64,000 nucleotides of DNA from Acidobacteriota bacterium (lineage in GTDB: Bacteria; Acidobacteriota; Blastocatellia; UBA7656). Below, one piece after another: positions 43,360 to 52,852 of the stretch. The translations under genes were made by a program, and so were the position numbers. The first letter of the stretch is position 1, and the number at the start of each line of letters is the position of its first letter. The stretch covers positions 1 through 64,000 of the forward strand of contig JACQDB010000017.1 of assembly GCA_016201275.1 (NCBI GenBank). The letters are read 5' to 3'. A model generated the notes under the pieces. It saw nothing but the letters and a program-made list of their open reading frames with translations, did not search any database and was not told the DNA's origin.

Positions 43360-44739
43360 TCAAAACACCACCTCCAGCGCATCCATGATATTTTTCACGC
43401 CGATGATTTCGATGCCGTCGTCATATTCCAGCCCAAGCATATTGCCTTGTGGAATGAGGCAACGCTTGAAGCCCATCGCATACGCCTCGCGCACGCGCAC
43501 CGAGGCTTGACTCGTCGCTCGCACCTCGCCAGCCAGTCCGACTTCCCCGAACATCGCCACCCGTTCATCAATCGGCAGATTGCGAAAACTCGAAGCAATC
43601 GCAATGACGATGCCTAAATCCGCCGCCGGTTCATCTATGCTGATGCCGCCAGCGACGTTGACAAAAACATCATCGCTCAACACGTTCATGCCGACGCGCT
43701 TATCGAGCATTGCCATCAACAGGGCAACGCGATTGGCATCCACGCCCTGCGTCATGCGCCGCCCGTTGCCGTAATGCGTGGTCGTCACCAGCGCCTGCAA
43801 TTCCACCAGCAGAGGCCGCGTGCCTTCCATGCAGGCGGTGACCACCGAACCCGATGCGCCTGCCGGGCGTTCGCTTAAAAACAAGCCCGAAGGATTGGCT
43901 ACCGGCACCAACCCCGCGCCCGTCATTTCAAAGACGCCGAGTTCATTGGCCGCGCCAAAACGATTTTTGACAGCGCGTATGATGCGATGATTGTGATGGC
44001 GTTCGCCTTCAAAATAAAGCACCGTATCCACGATATGCTCAAGGGCTTTCGGCCCCGCAATCGCGCCATCTTTGGTGACGTGACCGATAAGGAAAATCGG
44101 CACGGTGTGATTTTTGGCGAGGACTAAACATTGCCCCGCGACTTCGCGCACCTGCGACACCGAACCGGGCGCGGATTCCAATTTCATGGAAAAGACGGTC
44201 TGTACAGAATCCACGATGATGGCTTGCGGCGCAAGGCGTTCGATCTCTTCGAAGATGCGTTCGAGGCAGGTTTCAGCCAATAAATACAGGCCATTGGGAT
44301 TGATGCCTAGACGCTCGCCGCGCAGTTTGATTTGTCTGGCGCTCTCTTCACCAGAAATATAGAGAACCTTGCCATAGCTGTTGGAGAGTCGGTCCGAGAC
44401 GTGCATCATCAAAGTTGACTTGCCGCAACCCGGCTCCCCGCCGATTAAAATCAACGAACCGGGAACGATGCCGCCGCCTAAGACTCGATCAAATTCGCTG
44501 ATGCCGGAAGACTGGCGCGCATCGTCCTGACTTTCGATGTCTTGATAGGCCAGCGGCGCGGTCTCTTTCATACGAAACATCCCGCCGCGTGGGGAAGCGT
44601 TGGCCGACATAGAGGCGGGCTTCTCTTCAGCAAATGAATTCCACTCGCCGCAATCGGGACATTTGCCCATCCATTTCGGCTGTTGCGCGCCGCAGTTCTG
44701 ACAAACGTAAACCGTTCTTGTGCCTTTTGATTTCGCCAT
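43360..44739 (-). CDS. radA: DNA repair protein RadA
   Basis: 459 residues. Zinc finger CQNCGAQQPKWMGKCPDCGE, Walker A GGEPGCGKSTLM, RadA motif VKNRFGAANELGVFEM, and a Lon-like C-terminal domain (FVNVAGGISIDEPAADLGI). Helicase that extends branch migration in recombination. Confidence 0.96.
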   Translation of the reverse strand: MAKSKGTRTVYVCQNCGAQQPKWMGKCPDCGEWNSFAEEKPASMSANASPRGGMFRMKETAPLAYQDIESQDDARQSSGISEFDRVLGGGIVPGSLILIGGEPGCGKSTLMMHVSDRLSNSYGKVLYISGEESARQIKLRGERLGINPNGLYLLAETCLERIFEEIERLAPQAIIVDSVQTVFSMKLESAPGSVSQVREVAGQCLVLAKNHTVPIFLIGHVTKDGAIAGPKALEHIVDTVLYFEGERHHNHRIIRAVKNRFGAANELGVFEMTGAGLVPVANPSGLFLSERPAGASGSVVTACMEGTRPLLVELQALVTTTHYGNGRRMTQGVDANRVALLMAMLDKRVGMNVLSDDVFVNVAGGISIDEPAADLGIVIAIASSFRNLPIDERVAMFGEVGLAGEVRATSQASVRVREAYAMGFKRCLIPQGNMLGLEYDDGIEIIGVKNIMDALEVVF

Positions 44740-44757
44740 AATGATGAAGCAGGAAAA

Positions 44758-45717
44758 CTACACGTCGCGCCGTGCCAACCAGTCGGTCAAATCCGTAAGG
44801 TCGGAAAAATCAAGCAGAGCGACGCCCAATCTTTCCAGTTGCGCTAAAGACAATCGCTCAACACGTTTTCGCAACGCTGGCGTGAGCGTGCCAACGCGCC
44901 GCTTAAGTTGCGGCAGAATCAATTTCAGCGCGCCTTCCTGTTTGCCTTGTTTGACGCCTTGTTTGACGCCTTGTTTGACGCCTTGTTTGATCCCTTTTTC
45001 AATTCCTTGTCGCTCCCAGCTAGTGGTAAATTCCATGATCTTCTCCTTTTTGCGTGGTTCAATTTTAGCAAGTTCCGCCTGAAAAATCTGCTCCTCCTCA
45101 GCAGTTAAATTCAGGTAGGTGTCCACAAAGACCGAAATCAATTTCAGGCGCGCCCGGTCTATTTTCAAGCTTGCCATCAGGCGCAGACATTCCAACTTCA
45201 CAAACGGGCGCTCGGCAGGCGCAATCTTCATCCGGGCCATCAAGGCGCTCGCCACCGGATTTTTATGGCGCACGAAATCGCGCCAGTTCAGACGGTTCAA
45301 TTGCACGACGCGAAAGCGAAAATCCAGCACTACGCCATCCGCGAATTCCATCCGATGAAAATCAGCAAGTTGTTGTTTCGGGGCTTTGCCATAAAAGACG
45401 GCTATCGGATAAACCGGCAAACGAAATTTCTGATAAAGGTGAGCGAAATAAAAAAACAGTCGCTGGTTGAAATCCCTGGGGTCGCCCTGATTTTCAATAT
45501 TGATAATGAAGAAGGAGTCCTGCTGGCGAAACTTGGCTTGCACGACGATATCGGCTTCGCGCCGTTCACCGGTTGCCAGGTCGGTGAAAAATTCTTTGTC
45601 GAGAAAGTGCAGCGCTCCCTCGTCAAGCTCTCCACGCATCTGCGGAAAAAACAACGCCAGAAACTCTACGAAGAACGTGGTGAGCAATTTCTTAAACAAG
45701 CCATCATGGTCAATCAC
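44758..45717 (-). CDS. Rpn-type PD-(D/E)XK nuclease/transposase
   Basis: 319 residues. N-terminal half is the Rpn/DUF4351-type nuclease (DLATGERREADIVVQAKFRQ, FFIINIENQGDPRDFNQRLF). The C-terminal tail carries four in-frame copies of a GVKQ-type unit (GIKQGVKQGVKQGVKQG, from a 12-bp DNA repeat near 44945-45000), and then a DUF4351-like helix. Rpn proteins can promote recA-independent recombination. Stop lies 18 nt before the radA start. Confidence 0.85.
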   Translation of the reverse strand: MIDHDGLFKKLLTTFFVEFLALFFPQMRGELDEGALHFLDKEFFTDLATGERREADIVVQAKFRQQDSFFIINIENQGDPRDFNQRLFFYFAHLYQKFRLPVYPIAVFYGKAPKQQLADFHRMEFADGVVLDFRFRVVQLNRLNWRDFVRHKNPVASALMARMKIAPAERPFVKLECLRLMASLKIDRARLKLISVFVDTYLNLTAEEEQIFQAELAKIEPRKKEKIMEFTTSWERQGIEKGIKQGVKQGVKQGVKQGKQEGALKLILPQLKRRVGTLTPALRKRVERLSLAQLERLGVALLDFSDLTDLTDWLARRDV

Positions 45718-45720
45718 ACG

Positions 45721-47064
45721 CTAGGCCTCTCCTTCAGGCGGCGACAGTTTTTCGATGCGCGCTTCAGTGATGCGATTGCGGGCTTTGGCCTGCACGGTCA
45801 AGCGCCAGCCGTTATAGTCAACACTCTGGCCTTCCGCTAATAATTTTCCGGCACGCGCCATCATAAAACCGGCTATGGTGTGATAGCTGTCGGCTTCGGG
45901 CAAACCCAAATCAAGAGTTCGATTGGCATCGCGTATGGAAAGGCTGCCCATCACGGTGTAACTGCCATCCGTTTGCTCGACGATCTGGCGCACGGCGATT
46001 TCATCATGCTCGTCGCTGATGTCGCCGACAATCTCTTCGAGTAAATCTTCGAGCGTCACGAGTCCTTCGACGCCGCCGTGCTCGTCCACCACCATAGCCA
46101 TGTGGGCGCTCGATTTTCGCAACACGCCGAGCGCATCATTAAGCTTCACCGCCGTCGGCAGAAAAACCGTGTCGCGGAGGATGGGTTCAATGCTTACCGC
46201 TTCGCCTTGCCGCGCCGCGCGACTCAAATCTTTATACAACACGATGCCGATGATTTCATCGAGCGAATGGCGATAGACAGGCATACGCGAATAACCGAGG
46301 CGCTCGAAAATCGCTATCATCTCGTTGATGGGAAGCGCCGCGTCCAGCGCTTCGATTTCGGTGCGCGGCTTCATGATGGCTTCGACCGTGGCTTCGGTAA
46401 ATTCAAAAACATTGTCAATCAACTTGCGTTCGTCTTCGATGAGATGACCGCTCTTATGGCTTACCGCAATCAAGTGGCGGATTTCGTCTTCACTGTAAGC
46501 TTTCGAGTGTTCATCGGATTCATGTATGCCTAATAACCGTAGCACCACAGCCCCGGATTGATTGATCATCCAGATAGGAAATTTGAAAACCGTTTCAAAC
46601 CATTCCATTGGGCGCGCCACTGCCAGCGCCAGACGCTCGGTCTTTTCCAAGGCGATAGCTTTGGGAACATATTCGCCAAGCAGCAGATGAAAATAGGTCA
46701 CGATCAGCAGCGCCAGAGCGGTCGCCAGCGAATGCGCCGCCAGCAGCGCAGGGGCGGTCGCGGGAATAATTTTCCCCAACAAGGGCGTAAGAATATGCGC
46801 CAACGTCTCTTCGCCAAGCCAACCTAAGACCAAGCTTGCCACCGTGACACCAACTTGACAGGTCGAGATAAAGGAATTCAAGTCATCGAGAAAGCGCACT
46901 ACGATTTTCGCCTTCTTGTTGCCGTCTTCGACCAGCGGTTCGATGCGCGAACGCCGCACGCTCACCATAGCGAATTCGGCTGCCACAAAATAGCCGTTGG
47001 CCAGCACGACCAGCAGAACGATAAACAGTCGAAGCAATATCGAACTCAAAGAGGAATCATCCAT
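45721..47064 (-). CDS. CorC/HlyC-type CNNM membrane protein
   Basis: 448 residues from ATG at 47064. N-terminal CNNM (DUF21) membrane domain (VLANGYFVAAEFAMVSVRRS), then a CBS pair (MKPRTEIEALDAALPINEMI, LVTLEDLLEEIVGDISDEHD) and the CorC_HlyC C-terminal domain. Family members act in magnesium/cobalt balance. Stop lies 3 nt from the Rpn gene start, so they may be co-transcribed. Confidence 0.9.
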   Translation of the reverse strand: MDDSSLSSILLRLFIVLLVVLANGYFVAAEFAMVSVRRSRIEPLVEDGNKKAKIVVRFLDDLNSFISTCQVGVTVASLVLGWLGEETLAHILTPLLGKIIPATAPALLAAHSLATALALLIVTYFHLLLGEYVPKAIALEKTERLALAVARPMEWFETVFKFPIWMINQSGAVVLRLLGIHESDEHSKAYSEDEIRHLIAVSHKSGHLIEDERKLIDNVFEFTEATVEAIMKPRTEIEALDAALPINEMIAIFERLGYSRMPVYRHSLDEIIGIVLYKDLSRAARQGEAVSIEPILRDTVFLPTAVKLNDALGVLRKSSAHMAMVVDEHGGVEGLVTLEDLLEEIVGDISDEHDEIAVRQIVEQTDGSYTVMGSLSIRDANRTLDLGLPEADSYHTIAGFMMARAGKLLAEGQSVDYNGWRLTVQAKARNRITEARIEKLSPPEGEA

Positions 47065-47212
47065 ACGAACCAAAATACTAACAATCCATTGTAGAGATGA
47101 CCAGTACGGGCGAGGTTTGCCAACCGCCACGGCCACGGGTTCAGCGTTCACGCTTGACAACTTATTTATATATATGTACCAATATACCAAAACAACAAAA
47201 GGAGAAGATGCC

Positions 47213-47560
47213 ATGAAAAAGCCAGTAAAAGCCGGTCAAAAGCCGGTTGCCAAACGCGAGACGATTGTCATTGAGCGGGTACAGACTGGCATACGCCTGG
47301 AAAAACGCCTGCTCAAAGTCTTGAAGGGTTTGGCGGAGTATCACGATTTATATCTAGGCGATTTGCTCGAAGGCATCGTGCTGCACGCCTTTGACGGCAA
47401 GTCGCCGTTTAGCGAGGAGTCGTTAAAACGCATTGCCGTGTTGAAAAAAATTTACGGGCTGGATTTGAAAGCTACGGCCAGCCATAAACTGAGCGAAAAA
47501 GAGGTGGGCAAAAAAACCTTGCCGACATCAAAACGCGCCGCACGCAGAGGGGAGCGATGA
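47213..47560 (+). CDS. small conserved basic protein
   Basis: 115 residues, Lys-rich ends, ATG at 47213 with AGGAG upstream; the in-frame start at 46997 is rejected. The middle (GIRLEKRLLKVLKGLAEYHD LYLGDLLEGIVLHAF) looks like a ribbon-helix-helix-like dimer, which would suggest DNA binding. Stop overlaps the next gene by 4 nt. Confidence 0.7.
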   Translation: MKKPVKAGQKPVAKRETIVIERVQTGIRLEKRLLKVLKGLAEYHDLYLGDLLEGIVLHAFDGKSPFSEESLKRIAVLKKIYGLDLKATASHKLSEKEVGKKTLPTSKRAARRGER

Positions 47561-48000
47561 TGCTGTCTGATGAAGAGTTCATCGAACGGTTCGAAAGTTG
47601 CGAACTTCCCTTGGAGGAATTTCATCACGCCGATCACGTCCGATTGGCTTGGCTCTATTTGCAAACCTTGCCGGTGCTGGAAGCGTTGACGAAATTTTCC
47701 GCAGGCTTGCAACGCTTTGCGGCGGCAAAAGGCAAGGCCGGTCTTTATCACGAAACCATCACCTGGGCTTATCTTTTTCTGATTCACGAACGCCTCAAAC
47801 GCGACCATCAAAAACCAAACTGGCAGGAGTTTGCCGCAGCCAATGCCGACCTGTTGGATTGGCAGAGCAGTGTTCTGAAGCGTTATTACAGCAATGAAGT
47901 TCTGTTTTCGGATTTGGCCAGACAGGTGTTCGTATTTCCCGACAGGATAACCGATCACCTGCCGACTTCGGAAAGAATGGCGGTCGAAGACCGCCTCTAA
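47557..48000 (+). CDS. conserved hypothetical protein
   Basis: 147 residues; start overlaps the previous stop by 4 nt (ATGA). Helical with FHHADHVRLAWLYLQTLPVL and YHETITWAYLFLIHERLKRD, His residues that could bind metal. Its last residues (ERMAVEDRL) are encoded by a copy of the GCGGTC...CTCTAAAC repeat, so the natural C-terminus may have been replaced. Confidence 0.72.
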   Translation: MMLSDEEFIERFESCELPLEEFHHADHVRLAWLYLQTLPVLEALTKFSAGLQRFAAAKGKAGLYHETITWAYLFLIHERLKRDHQKPNWQEFAAANADLLDWQSSVLKRYYSNEVLFSDLARQVFVFPDRITDHLPTSERMAVEDRL

Positions 48001-48002
48001 AC
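47979..48002. repeat. dispersed repeat GCGGTC-AGAC-CTCTAAAC, copy at gene end
   Basis: GCGGTCGAAGACCGCCTCTA then AAC; it forms the last codons and stop of the gene at 47557-48000. Matches 36926-36949 and, more loosely, 29194-29215. Confidence 0.6.
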
Positions 48003-48044
48003 AATGTTGTTTGAAGGCTCTTCAGGCCTAGCGATGGCGCGAGG

Positions 48045-49541
48045 CTATTCGACCCACTTGCTGGCGCGTTCAATAGCGCGATGCCAACCGGCAAGCAATC
48101 GTTCGCGTTCTTCTTTGCTCATTTGCGGTTCGAAGACTTTATCGCGCGCCCACATCTCGCTCAACTCTTCCACACCTGCCCAAAAATCTACGGCCAGTCC
48201 TGCCAGATAAGCCGCGCCCGCCGCTGTGGTTTCGGCGTTCTGCGGACGCACCACTGGGATGCCGGAAATGTCCGCTTGAAACTGCATCAAGAAATTATTG
48301 CTCACCGCACCGCCATCCACGCGCAATTCGCTCAAGGCGATACCGGCATCGTCGCGCATACAGGCCAAGACATCCTGAGTTTGATAGCAGATGGCTTCCA
48401 ACGCCGCACGCGCCAAGTGTTCCCGCGTCGTGCCGCGAGTGATGCCAGCGACGATGCCTCTGGCGTAAGCGTCCCAATGCGGCGCGCCCAGACCGACGAA
48501 AGCAGGCACTAGATAAACGCCGCCGTTGTCGGCAAGAGCGGTTGCCATCGCTTCGGTTTCCGCCGCATTGTTGATAATTTTCAAACCATCGCGCAGCCAT
48601 TGAACCGCCGCTCCGGCAATGAAGACGCTGCCTTCGAGAGCGTATTCCATAGGCTCTTCGCCGATCTGCCAAGCCACCGTGGTCAACAGATTGTTCTTCG
48701 ATTTCACCGGCGTTGTGCCGGTGTTGAGCAGCATAAAACAGCCCGTTCCATAGGTGTTTTTCGACATTCCCGGTTCGGTGCAAACTTGTCCGAAGAGCGC
48801 CGCCTGCTGGTCGCCAGCGTTACCGGCAATGGGAATCGAGCGCCCGAAAAGTTCGGCGTCGGTTTCGCCAATGATGGCGCTCGAAGGCGCAACGTGCGGC
48901 AGGATTTCACGCGGCACATTCAATGCCGCCAGCAAATCGTCATCCCATTTGCCGGTCTTGATGTTGTATAAAAGGGTGCGGCTGGCATTCGAGGGGTCGG
49001 TGGCGTGAACCCGTCCGCCCGTCAGTTTCCATATCAACCAACTATCAACGGTGCCAAATGCCAAACGGCCTTTGGCGGCAAGCTGACGAGCGCCTTCCAC
49101 ATGGTCGAGCAGCCATTTGACTTTAGTGCCGGAAAAATAAGCGTCCACAACTAAGCCTGTGCGGTCTTGAAACATTGCTGCCAAGCCTTCGGCGCGCAAG
49201 CGGTCGCACTCTTCAGCGGTGCGCCGACATTGCCAGACGATGGCGTTGTAAATCGGTGCGCCGGTCTCGCGGTCCCAAATGATGGTGGTCTCGCGTTGAT
49301 TGGTGATGCCTATGGCGAGGACTTGATCGGGCTTGATGTCGTTGTCTAGCATCACGCGTTGCGCGGCATTAAGTTGCGACGACCAGATTTCCGCAGGGTT
49401 ATGCTCAACCCAGCCGGGTTGCGGATAGATTTGTTCAAACTCCTGCTGCGCCATGGCAGCGGGTTTGCCTTGCTCATCGAAAAGAATGGCTCGTGAACTG
49501 GTGGTGCCTTGATCGAGCGCCAGTATGTAAGTTTGGCTCAT
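48045..49541 (-). CDS. glpK: glycerol kinase GlpK
   Basis: 498 residues. ATPase core [20 protein letters not shown], substrate site [31 protein letters not shown] and the C-terminal [20 protein letters not shown]. Makes glycerol 3-phosphate from glycerol and ATP. No glpF or glpD in the window. Confidence 0.96.
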   Translation of the reverse strand: MSQTYILALDQGTTSSRAILFDEQGKPAAMAQQEFEQIYPQPGWVEHNPAEIWSSQLNAAQRVMLDNDIKPDQVLAIGITNQRETTIIWDRETGAPIYNAIVWQCRRTAEECDRLRAEGLAAMFQDRTGLVVDAYFSGTKVKWLLDHVEGARQLAAKGRLAFGTVDSWLIWKLTGGRVHATDPSNASRTLLYNIKTGKWDDDLLAALNVPREILPHVAPSSAIIGETDAELFGRSIPIAGNAGDQQAALFGQVCTEPGMSKNTYGTGCFMLLNTGTTPVKSKNNLLTTVAWQIGEEPMEYALEGSVFIAGAAVQWLRDGLKIINNAAETEAMATALADNGGVYLVPAFVGLGAPHWDAYARGIVAGITRGTTREHLARAALEAICYQTQDVLACMRDDAGIALSELRVDGGAVSNNFLMQFQADISGIPVVRPQNAETTAAGAAYLAGLAVDFWAGVEELSEMWARDKVFEPQMSKEERERLLAGWHRAIERASKWVE

Positions 49542-49749
49542 CGCTTGATGTCTCCGTCGCTGGTGATATTGAAGAAGGCGAAATCATAGCATTCCGGCAA
49601 ACAATTTCATAATCACGCGGAGCAATTTTTAGCATCAGCCCGGCGGCGTGGTGGGTGGCGCTATACGACTTACTGGAAAAGCCCCAAGCTCGACTTTGTA
49701 CAATTTCAAATTGAACCACACCGATCAAGCGCTGACGTTACGGTTCGCG

Positions 49750-49800
49750 CCTGGAATGATTGAACCTCACCTCAACAAGCTGAGGTTCAATCATTCCAGG
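49750..49800. repeat. 20-bp perfect inverted repeat
   Basis: CCTGGAATGATTGAACCTCA at 49750-49769 and its exact complement at 49781-49800, 11-nt loop. Upstream of glpK. Confidence 0.85.
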
Positions 49801-49850
49801 TGCTGAAAAAGCCAATGAAATCGGGCTGCTGCGCCTCTAAAAAACTAGCA

Positions 49851-49977
49851 ACGGAGAACCGAGGCAGTTAGGCAATTCATCTGAATCTCCCCAACGGGAG
49901 CCGAGGCCGTTAGGCCATTCGTCTGAATTTCCCCAACGGGAGCCGAGGCCGTGAGGCCATTCGTCTGAATTCCCCCA
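49851..49977. repeat. three tandem 42-bp repeats
   Basis: Copies start at 49851 (43 bp), 49894 and 49936 (42 bp each), with shared core ACGGGAGCCGAGGCCGTTAG. The first is more divergent. There are no spacers, so it is not a CRISPR array. Confidence 0.8.
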
Positions 49978-50596
49978 ACGGCAGTTGGGGGATGCTTAAA
50001 GTCCAACCTACACCACAGGCAAGCAAAGTTTTTTTGCAATCCCCCCAACGGATGCTTAAAGTCCAACCTACAGAGCATCGGGCAAGGTTGGACTTTAACC
50101 ATCCCCCGATTGCCATCGGGGGGATTGGCAAGCTCGGTTCGCCTCTGAAAAATGTACAAAGTTGAGCCAAGGATGTGGAGTAAATAAAGTGCAACCTTGT
50201 ACGGGCAAGGGTTTCGTAGTCCCGCCTACAGGCCAATGGCATGAAGGCGGACTATGAAACTTCTCTCTTCGTTGAGCCACTATCACGGCTTCAGCTTTCG
50301 CCTACGAAATCCATACACTCAAAAGCAACATTGATACACTGCTCAAACGATGCGGAACCAAAATAAATCTTTCCGGTAGCTCGATGAGTTGATTTACAAG
50401 CCTTAGACTGGCAAGCAAGCAGCGGCACAGCGTTTGCCATCTCTGATGTGTACAAGGGTCTCTATGGCTTTTAAGAAGAAGAATTCGGCAACTCCTCTGT
50501 CGCTCATTTATGCTCATCATTCCACCGACCCACAACAGATCAATCTCCATGAACCACAAAAGCCACAAACTCTTAGTCACAGAAAAGGAACCATCT

Positions 50597-50983
50597 ATGA
50601 ACTACTATTTCAGCAAAACCACCGAGGCCTCGTTTGAAGAAGTTCTTACCAAAGTAGGCGAGGAATTGAAAAAAGAAGGCTTCGGAATCTTAACCGAAAT
50701 TGATGTCAAAGAAACGCTCAAGAAAAAGTTGGATGTCAATTTTCAGAAGTACAAAATCCTGGGCGCGTGTAACCCGCCGTTTGCGTATGAAGCACTACAA
50801 GCGGAAAACAAAATCGGCATATTGTTGCCCTGCAACGTCATCGTGCAAGAGTTAGCCGATGGCAAAGTAGAAGTGGCGGCAATTGATCCCGTGCAATCTA
50901 TGCAAGTGGTTGGCAACTCCGCCTTAGCCAAGGTGGCAGAAGAAATCCAAGCCAAACTTCGCAAAGTGATCCATAACATTTGA
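50597..50983 (+). CDS. DUF302 protein
   Basis: 128 residues from ATG at 50597. FEEVLTKVGEELKKEGFGIL, EIDVKETLKKKLDVNFQKYK and ILGACNPPFAYEAL match DUF302, a small alpha-beta fold. DUF302 proteins are linked with stress and sulfur or heme neighbourhoods; function unknown. First of five plus-strand genes in this part. Confidence 0.85.
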   Translation: MNYYFSKTTEASFEEVLTKVGEELKKEGFGILTEIDVKETLKKKLDVNFQKYKILGACNPPFAYEALQAENKIGILLPCNVIVQELADGKVEVAAIDPVQSMQVVGNSALAKVAEEIQAKLRKVIHNI

Positions 50984-51194
50984 CCCTTCGTCCACCCAAA
51001 AGGTGACGCGAGACATTGCTCGTAAGAGCTTGTTAGCTTTGCTCTCAGCGTAACCGCTAGCCGCCGAGGCAAGTGTCAAACTCTACTAGAAGGCATCAGG
51101 GAGATCGCCCAATCGGCTCGATGGTGTTGCTCCCTGAAACCAGAAAAACCCAGCAAACTAACAGTTTGCTCGACCGTTTCGGAGGAAAATAAAA

Positions 51195-51773
51195 ATGAAG
51201 ACAAAAATAATTTTAGCGATTTTAATGACGCTCTCGTTGACCGCCTTCAGCGCCATAACCACAACCGCACAACACGAGAATCATGCAACCAAGAAAGAGT
51301 CTGCTCCAATGGCAACCGAAGGCAAGAAAGACATGGCGCACGGGCAGATGATGAAAGACATGGCTAATGAACCGCATCATGCTTTAGCAATGGCGTACCA
51401 CCAGAACCTTGCTGTGTTTGCTAAGGCGTTGCACGAACAGACGGCGCGAAGCAGTACCGTTAATGTCACATTTGCCCGTGACGCGGTGGCGGAAATGCGC
51501 CGCAGTTTCGACCAGATGAAAGCGCATCAGCAAGAACATATGCAAACCATGAGCGCCGAGATGCAAGCCAAGATGAGCGGTATGATGGAGAAAATGAAGA
51601 TGCATCGCAGCCAACTCAACGACCAACTGATGGCACTGGAGGCGGAGGTGCAATTAGCCACGCCGGACGCCAAGAAAGTTTCCAGTTTAGCTGCCAGCAT
51701 CAACGCCCAGCTCGAAGCGATGTCGAAGATGCATCAGAGCGCTAAGGAAGGCAAGATGAAAATGAAGATGTAG
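51195..51773 (+). CDS. secreted Met/His-rich helical protein
   Basis: 192 residues. Signal peptide (ILAILMTLSLTAFSAITTTA), then a Met-rich part (MATEGKKDMAHGQMMKDMAN) and a helical stretch with MKAHQQEHMQTMSAEMQAKM. Met and His clusters suggest copper or silver binding in the periplasm. AGGAG-like site (GGAGGAAAA) before the ATG. Confidence 0.7.
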   Translation: MKTKIILAILMTLSLTAFSAITTTAQHENHATKKESAPMATEGKKDMAHGQMMKDMANEPHHALAMAYHQNLAVFAKALHEQTARSSTVNVTFARDAVAEMRRSFDQMKAHQQEHMQTMSAEMQAKMSGMMEKMKMHRSQLNDQLMALEAEVQLATPDAKKVSSLAASINAQLEAMSKMHQSAKEGKMKMKM

Positions 51774-52074
51774 CTTGGACAGGTCTGCAAGAGGTTGGTG
51801 TATAGACAACCTCATTGCTTTCGCGCTCGTCGGCGCTTTGCTCTATCTCTTGACCGAGGGCTGCTACCTCCCAAGGTCGTCGCCTTCTTGATGTGTGGCT
51901 CGACTTTGATCGTGGTTGCCAACGCGCCTCACCGACAGCGCGTGAAGCGGAGTCCGTCCTCGATGGCGTGATGGTTGCGGTGTACATTGCCGCAACCATT
52001 ACCATGTCGCACGTAAACAGAGACGCCGTTACAGCGGTCTCTCCAAACCAAAAGACGAATGAAAGGAGATAACC
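51774..52074. other. 301-bp intergenic region
   Basis: No hairpin or gene recognised. A short plus-strand stretch reads DNLIAFALVGALLYLLTEGC, like part of a membrane segment, but stops soon after, so it could be a worn fragment. Confidence 0.35.
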
Positions 52075-52644
52075 ATGCAAGCACATATAGGACAAGTCGC
52101 AGAGAAGTTGGCAGCCTCGGAAACGCCAGACAAGAGTGCGGTCGTCGCTATCTACGACACCCACGAAGAGGCAGAAGAAGCTATCCGTGAACTTCAGAGA
52201 TCGGGATTTGATATGCAGAAACTGTCTATCATCGGCAAGGATTACCAAACCGAAGAAGAGGTGGTTGGTTATTACACCACTGGTGACCGCATGAAAGCTT
52301 GGGGCAAGATGGGAGCTTTCTGGGGCGGCTTATGGGGGCTGCTGTTTGGCTCGGCGTTCTTTCTCATACCGGGCATCGGAGCGCTCTTGGCAGCCGGACC
52401 GCTGGTCGGATGGATTGTTGGGGCGCTGGAAGGCGCGGTAGTGGTGGGAGGCTTGAGCGCGTTAGGCGCAGGTCTGTACAGCATAGGGATTCCCAAAGAC
52501 AGCATCATCGAATACGAGACGCAGATCAAAGCCGGTAAGTTTATCATCATCACCCACGGCTCGCCGGACGAAGTGAACAAGACCAAAGGCACTCTTGAAG
52601 TGACCAAACATCAAGGCATAAAAGAACATTCCTGCTGCGCCTAG
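52075..52644 (+). CDS. YflT-like general stress protein
   Basis: 189 residues. Start has the YflT-type domain (VVAIYDTHEEAEEAIRELQR SGFDMQKLSIIGKDY), then a Gly-rich hydrophobic stretch (FWGGLWGLLFGSAFFLIPGI) as in Gram-negative homologues. Likely membrane associated. AGGAG before the ATG. Confidence 0.82.
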   Translation: MQAHIGQVAEKLAASETPDKSAVVAIYDTHEEAEEAIRELQRSGFDMQKLSIIGKDYQTEEEVVGYYTTGDRMKAWGKMGAFWGGLWGLLFGSAFFLIPGIGALLAAGPLVGWIVGALEGAVVVGGLSALGAGLYSIGIPKDSIIEYETQIKAGKFIIITHGSPDEVNKTKGTLEVTKHQGIKEHSCCA

Positions 52645-52701
52645 GCGAGTTTTCAAGAAGACAGCAGCGGGTATCGTCTCAAGAGCTTGGAGGGAGATAT
52701 A

Positions 52702-52782
52702 AAAATTTGGCGTTCCACCTTCAGGTGGTCTTTTCGCCAACGCAATAAACTGCTTGAAGGTGGAATAGCAAATTTTTTTCCT
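52702..52782. repeat. palindromic repeat, GGCGTTCC family, second copy
   Basis: Arms AAATTTGGCGTTCCACCTTC and a complement at 52756-52782. Same shape as 16572-16640 with ACCTTC for GCCTAC; paired bases changed together. Confidence 0.5.
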
Positions 52783-52852
52783 TCCGAATTATGGAGACCA
52801 ATGGTAGCGGCGATTAGAATCCCTTGCCAGAAAGTCTCAAAGGAGAAAGCCA

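Larger units (their letters stand above)
49542..50596. other. 1-kb repeat-rich intergenic region
   Basis: No gene supported. Contains a perfect 20-bp inverted repeat at 49750-49800, three tandem 42-bp units at 49851-49977, and direct copies of GGATGCTTAAAGTCCAACCT at 49990 and 50050 with an inverted partial copy near 50085. Frames here encode repeated 14-residue units but look like chance translation of repeats. Confidence 0.55.

Noticed and set aside
49851..49977. Tandem 42-bp units as a CRISPR array
   Set aside because: Units are directly adjacent without unique spacers, and no cas genes are present.
51742..52248. Minus-strand 168-codon frame
   Set aside because: Overlaps two plus-strand genes with good motifs and shows no features of its own.
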